Positions 60,489 to 64,000 of a DNA stretch of 64,000 nucleotides are shown here, piece by piece. Numbering within the stretch: the stretch's first letter is position 1; each line of letters starts with the position of its first letter. The notes under the pieces are model-generated. The model made no database searches, was not told the DNA's origin, and saw only the letters and a list, made by a program, of their open reading frames with translations. A program made the translations under genes and the position numbers. This DNA is from JBBKXR01 sp037969585. GTDB taxonomy: Bacteria; Verrucomicrobiota; Verrucomicrobiia; Verrucomicrobiales; DEV007. The stretch covers positions 8,456 through 72,455 of the forward strand of contig JBBKXR010000032.1 in assembly GCA_037969585.1 (NCBI GenBank). Direction: 5' to 3'.

Positions 60489-63017
60489 ATGAGGTCAAAA
60501 AACCACATCCATCACCTCCTCTGCACGCTCATCGCTCTGGCGCTTTCCGCCAGCTTCGCATGTGCACAGTTGCCCAACTCTGACCTCACCCGGATCTACC
60601 CAGCCGGCGCAGCAGCAGGCAGCGAAATTACCGTGACCCTCACCGGCACTGATCTCGACGGCGCCGACCAACTCATTTTCTCCCATCCCGGCATCGTCGC
60701 CAAGCCGGTCATGATACCTGCCGATGCCGTCCATCCCCAACCGCGTCTCAAGGCCGACACCTTTACCCTCACCATTGCCGCCGATGTTAAGCCTGGAATC
60801 TACGAAGCGCGCAGCGCTGGTGGAAGGTTCGGCATTTCGACACCACGCGCGTTTGCCGTCTCGCCTGCCGGATCCACTGAAGTCACGACTCCCGCTACCG
60901 CGACCACTCCCGAAAATGCACTCGCCCTTGAGGTCGGTCAGGTCGCCAACGGACTCGCCACCGCCAACGTCCATCACTGGTTTCGCGTTCACGCCAAGAA
61001 AGGCCAACATCTGCGCGTCGCCTGCGTCGCTGAACGCATCGACTCCAAGCTCGATGCCAGCCTGGCCCTTCACGACAGCGCCGGAAACGAGCTCGATCGC
61101 AGCCTTGATCGCGAAGGCCGTGATCCGATCATCGACCTCCATCCAGCCGCAGATACCGACTACCTGATCGCTCTCAACGATTTCCTGTATCTCGGCGGCA
61201 CACAACATTTCTATCGTCTCAGTGTGCTCGAAGGCCCACAGATCGACTCCGTTTTTCCTCCTGTCATCAGCACTGCGAAACCGACACAGGTAACGCCTAT
61301 CGGACCCGGCTATCCGGACAATGCGCCCCCGATCACCTTGCAGCCCTACAATGTTGCCGCCATGGCGCCACAAGATGTCTCACCGGTCGACGCCTCTTAT
61401 CTCAGCACATCGGTCACGCCGCTTGATCAACCTAACTCAACCCGCCCGCTGCTCGCTGTCAGCGACGATCCGGTCATCGTCGAGGACGAGAAAATCAACA
61501 ACACTGCAAGCGGTCAAAAAATCACGCTTCCCTGCACTATCGGTGCTCGCTTCGATCAGCCCGACGATGCCGACAGTTACCGGTTCACCGCCAAAAACGG
61601 CGTCACCTACGAAGTCGAAGTGGTCGGCACTCGGCTCGATTCCGCCATCGACCCTTACGTCATCATCGAAAAAGTCACCGTCGACGACAAAGGCGTCGAA
61701 ACCTACGCCGTCGCCACCGAACTCGACGACCTCAGTTTCGGTCCGGCCACCGACGCCACCTTCCGCATGACCAGCCACGACCCAGCGACCACCTTCGTCG
61801 CAAATCACGACGGCGACTACCGCGTCACCGTCATCAATCAATTCGGCAGCGGCAGTTTGGGACCCGAACACGTCTACGCCGTCCACATCCGCGAGCAACG
61901 TCCCGATTTTTCCCTGATCGCCCACGCTCAGCGACCGCATCTCGAGGCCAACCAAGTGTTCGCCGCCGCGCCACTGCTGCGTCGCGGTGAGAGCTTCCCG
62001 CTACGTGTCATTATCTCCCGCCGTGGAGGATTTGCAGAACCCGTCACCATCACCGCGACCGGCCTGCCCTCCGGAGTAAGCGCACCGCCAGTCACCCTCG
62101 CAGCGAACACCGACAGCGCCGTATTCATTTTAAAAGCCAACGCCGACGCCGCCGCGTCGATCGGCGCAATCCAGCTCATTGGCAAAGCGAAGGTCGGCGA
62201 GCGCGAACTCTCCCATCCGGTCAGCATCGCCGCTCCGGTTTGGTCGATCACCAACATCGGTACCGAACGCCTGCGGACCCGGACCTGGACCAGCCTTCCC
62301 ATCACCGTCAGCGACGCCGAGCCGCCACCAGTGACCTTGGTCGCCACGGAACCCGAAGGCAAGCCGTTCACCGTGACCATTGGTGAAAAACTCGTCATCC
62401 CGGTCACGCTGGAAGCCAAGGGCGAGGTCAAAGGTAACATCGCCGCCCAGCCGTTCGGCTTGCACGCCAACATCGTACCAGTCGCTGCACAGATCGACGA
62501 CAAAACCAACGCCGGCAATGTCACCATCGATTTCACACCGTCCAACAATCACAAACCGGTTCCCGGCACTTACGAATTTGTCATCAAAGGCAGCGGCATT
62601 CTCGGTAAATACGTAACCGACCCGCCAGCCCTTGATCTCGCCACAAAAGAAGTCGCCCGACTCGACGCCTTGCACAAGCAATTCACCGCCGAAGCCGCTG
62701 CCGCTAAACCCAAAGCCGCCGCAGCAAAAGCCGCTTTTGATAAAGCCACCGCGGCTGCCAACGCCGCCACGCCCGAAGCCAAAGCCGCCGCTGATGCAGC
62801 ACTGGCCACTACCAAGACCGCTTCCGACGCAGCGCAAAAATCCGTCACTGACGCCGATGCAAACACCAAGCTCGCGCTGGCTGCCAAAACCGCCGCCGAC
62901 GCGACACTCAAAGCGGCCACCGCTCGATCCAAAGAACGCGACGTAAAATTCACCGTCTATTCACTCCCCATTCGGGTCGAAGTAAAAGCCAAGCCTGAGC
63001 CCGCACCCGCAAAGTAA
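60489..63017 (+). CDS. Exported PPC-domain protein with C-terminal coiled coil
   Basis: 842 residues with a signal peptide (HLLCTLIALALSASFACA). The N-terminal Ig/TIG-like domain reads RIYPAGAAAGSEITVTLTG and GADQLIFSHPGI. PPC-like (bacterial pre-peptidase C-terminal) domains follow: NVHHWFRVHAKKGQHLRVAC, and ARFDQPDDADSYRFTAKNG with VEVVGTRLDSAIDPYVIIE. After beta-rich Ig-like units (SFPLRVIISRRGGFAEPVT), an Ala/Lys-rich helix of about 95 residues (about 730-820) ends the protein before RVEVKAKPEPAPAK. Proteins of this design are regular companions of DUF1549/DUF1553 systems in PVC bacteria, probably binding or scaffold parts. The Ala-rich coiled coil echoes the insert in the protein at 6648. 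Confidence 0.85.
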   Translation: MRSKNHIHHLLCTLIALALSASFACAQLPNSDLTRIYPAGAAAGSEITVTLTGTDLDGADQLIFSHPGIVAKPVMIPADAVHPQPRLKADTFTLTIAADVKPGIYEARSAGGRFGISTPRAFAVSPAGSTEVTTPATATTPENALALEVGQVANGLATANVHHWFRVHAKKGQHLRVACVAERIDSKLDASLALHDSAGNELDRSLDREGRDPIIDLHPAADTDYLIALNDFLYLGGTQHFYRLSVLEGPQIDSVFPPVISTAKPTQVTPIGPGYPDNAPPITLQPYNVAAMAPQDVSPVDASYLSTSVTPLDQPNSTRPLLAVSDDPVIVEDEKINNTASGQKITLPCTIGARFDQPDDADSYRFTAKNGVTYEVEVVGTRLDSAIDPYVIIEKVTVDDKGVETYAVATELDDLSFGPATDATFRMTSHDPATTFVANHDGDYRVTVINQFGSGSLGPEHVYAVHIREQRPDFSLIAHAQRPHLEANQVFAAAPLLRRGESFPLRVIISRRGGFAEPVTITATGLPSGVSAPPVTLAANTDSAVFILKANADAAASIGAIQLIGKAKVGERELSHPVSIAAPVWSITNIGTERLRTRTWTSLPITVSDAEPPPVTLVATEPEGKPFTVTIGEKLVIPVTLEAKGEVKGNIAAQPFGLHANIVPVAAQIDDKTNAGNVTIDFTPSNNHKPVPGTYEFVIKGSGILGKYVTDPPALDLATKEVARLDALHKQFTAEAAAAKPKAAAAKAAFDKATAAANAATPEAKAAADAALATTKTASDAAQKSVTDADANTKLALAAKTAADATLKAATARSKERDVKFTVYSLPIRVEVKAKPEPAPAK

Positions 63018-63034
63018 CCGTCAGCCCGACTCAT

Positions 63035-63082
63035 TGGACGAGCATGTGATACCGGCGTCTTTCCGGTCATCTCTGGACGAAC
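63035..63082 (+). repeat. ACCGGCG hairpin repeat, copy 3
   Basis: TGGACGAGCATGTGATACC, then ACCGGCG-TCT with a partly decayed right arm (TTCCGGT), then CATCTCTGGACGAAC. It shares flanks and core with the copies at 14341 and 60338 and lies in the gap before the cytochrome-WD40 gene. Confidence 0.72.
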
Positions 63083-63145
63083 CCAAAATCCAATATCTTA
63101 GATCGTAGATCGCGACGACCAGTCGCTCCCCCCATTTTCCCTACC

Positions 63146-64000
63146 ATGAAGCACCTGCCCAAAGCGCTCCTTATCCTCTTGCTCACCGCCGCGTTCTCTC
63201 ACGCCGCTGATGAAGATGCTAAAACCTCGCCCGACTTTGCCGTCGACGTGTTCCCTATTCTCAAGCGCAACTGCCTCGCTTGCCACAACGCCACCAAAGC
63301 GAAGGCAGATCTTGTCCTCGAATCGCCTGCCGACATGATCAAAGGCGGCGATACCGGCTCCGCCCTGGTTCCCGGCGACGCCGATGCCTCATTAATTTTC
63401 ACCACCGCTGCGCATCTCGAAGAACCGACGATGCCGCCGGAGAAAAACAAGTCGAACGCCCAACAGTTCACCCCGCAGGAACTCGACATCCTCAAGGCGT
63501 GGATCAATGCCGGTGCCGAAGGTGGTGCCGTCATCGCCACCGCACCTACTCACTGGCGCGCCCTGACCGGACCACAACCTGTCTACGCCGCATCGGTCAG
63601 CGACGACGGGCGTTTTGCCGCTGCTGGACGTGGCCAGCAGATCCAGCTTTACGATCTCGTGCTAGGCAAACCGGCCGCCACTTTGCTCGACCCCGAGATT
63701 GCCGACAAAGACAGCTTCCCCAAAGGTGCCGCTCATCAGGATCGCGTACAGGCACTGACCTTCAGTTCCCAAGGCGATCTCGCTTCCGGCGGATACCGCA
63801 TCGCCAAAGTCTGGCGTCGCACCCTGCCGACTAAATCGAGCGATATCGCGCTGACCACCAAGGTCAGCACCAGTGCAGCGACCAGCGACAACCAATGGCA
63901 GGCCTTCGCAGCTGCCGATGGCAGCCTGACCATTATCGATGCCTCCGCTGCCGAGCTAAAGCCGGAAGCCGTCAAACTTGCCGGTGGCGCCATCACCGCG
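63146..64000 (+). CDS. Planctomycete-type cytochrome c (PSCyt1)-WD40 protein, 3' end cut by window
   Basis: The frame opens at the ATG at 63146 and stays open for 285 codons to the window end. A signal peptide (KHLPKALLILLLTAAFSHAA) precedes FAVDVFPILKRNCLACHNAT, a PSCyt1-type haem-c motif (about residues 33-52), followed by the domain tail TMPPEKNKSNAQQFTPQEL and LKAWINAGAEGG. WD40-like beta-propeller repeats begin after THWRALTGPQPVYAASVSDDG, with QIQLYDLVLGKPAATLLD and HQDRVQALTFSSQGDLASGG. The domain order matches PSCyt1-WD40 proteins of PVC bacteria. It completes the DUF1501, DUF1549/1553 and PPC neighbourhood. Confidence 0.92.
   Translation, partial: MKHLPKALLILLLTAAFSHAADEDAKTSPDFAVDVFPILKRNCLACHNATKAKADLVLESPADMIKGGDTGSALVPGDADASLIFTTAAHLEEPTMPPEKNKSNAQQFTPQELDILKAWINAGAEGGAVIATAPTHWRALTGPQPVYAASVSDDGRFAAAGRGQQIQLYDLVLGKPAATLLDPEIADKDSFPKGAAHQDRVQALTFSSQGDLASGGYRIAKVWRRTLPTKSSDIALTTKVSTSAATSDNQWQAFAAADGSLTIIDASAAELKPEAVKLAGGAITA

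Noticed and set aside
60495..61373. A 292-codon open frame on the minus strand
   Set aside because: Shadow of the PPC-domain gene; glycine-rich artefact of third-position bias.

Overview
The window comes from a GC-rich bacterium of the PVC superphylum, most likely Verrucomicrobiota and possibly Planctomycetota. The evidence is three loci of planctomycete-type cytochrome families (DUF1501, DUF1549/DUF1553, DUF1552, DUF1592, PSCyt1-WD40), several Gfo/Idh/MocA oxidoreductases, a SUMF1-type protein, SHD1-like secreted proteins and a discoidin-domain histidine kinase. No rRNA, tRNA or CRISPR array was recognised. The genes at both window ends are cut.

Layout. 1-5.4 kb: the end of a SUMF1-fold protein, an ApbE-type flavin transferase, two Gfo/Idh/MocA oxidoreductases separated by a four-helix-bundle gene framed by inverted GGTCAGA-type repeats, and a broken secreted-protein gene. 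5.6-14.5 kb: an SHD1-like secreted protein, a DUF1549/DUF1553 cytochrome protein with two DUF1501 partners, and a sugar isomerase/epimerase, separated by islands of short phased repeats. 14.5-18.8 kb: an alpha/beta hydrolase, an HtrA protease, a GAF protein with a CxxC/CxxC tail, and a fatty acid hydroxylase-family membrane protein. 18.9-25.0 kb: a complete tripartite RND efflux system. 25.0-27.8 kb: a RAYT-like transposase with a REP-like hairpin, and a DASS transporter. 27.9-37.5 kb: a methyltransferase, a lipase-like hydrolase and a reduced Pel exopolysaccharide operon (PelB-like, PelD, PelE, PelF, PelG) without recognisable PelA or PelC. 37.6-40.7 kb: FolD, a DUF374 acyltransferase and xylulokinase. 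40.8-50.7 kb, all on the minus strand: an SHD1-like protein, a NarL-type regulator, a discoidin-domain histidine kinase, a PQQ-type beta-propeller, DUF1552 and DUF1592. 51.1-56.0 kb: an accessory stretch of small orphan lipoproteins and membrane proteins, two of them interrupted by in-frame stops, with a sialidase-like gene inside it. 56.1-64 kb: DUF1501, DUF1549/DUF1553, a PPC/coiled-coil protein and a PSCyt1-WD40 protein cut by the window end.

How it fits together. Most products are exported and suit a surface-attached degrader of complex glycans: sugar oxidoreductases, an isomerase and xylulokinase inside the cell; sialidase and SUMF1-fold proteins outside; a probable c-di-GMP-controlled Pel-type polymer. 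The planctomycete cytochrome loci are probably periplasmic redox or hydrolytic machines of unknown function. One is linked by a near-continuous operon to its own two-component system, which suggests sensing of the same substrate.

Most unusual observations: three short secreted-protein frames that each carry one in-frame stop just at or after the signal sequence; repeat islands concentrated in the gaps of the cytochrome loci; the reduced Pel cluster; and the coupling of DUF1552 and a beta-propeller to a discoidin kinase.
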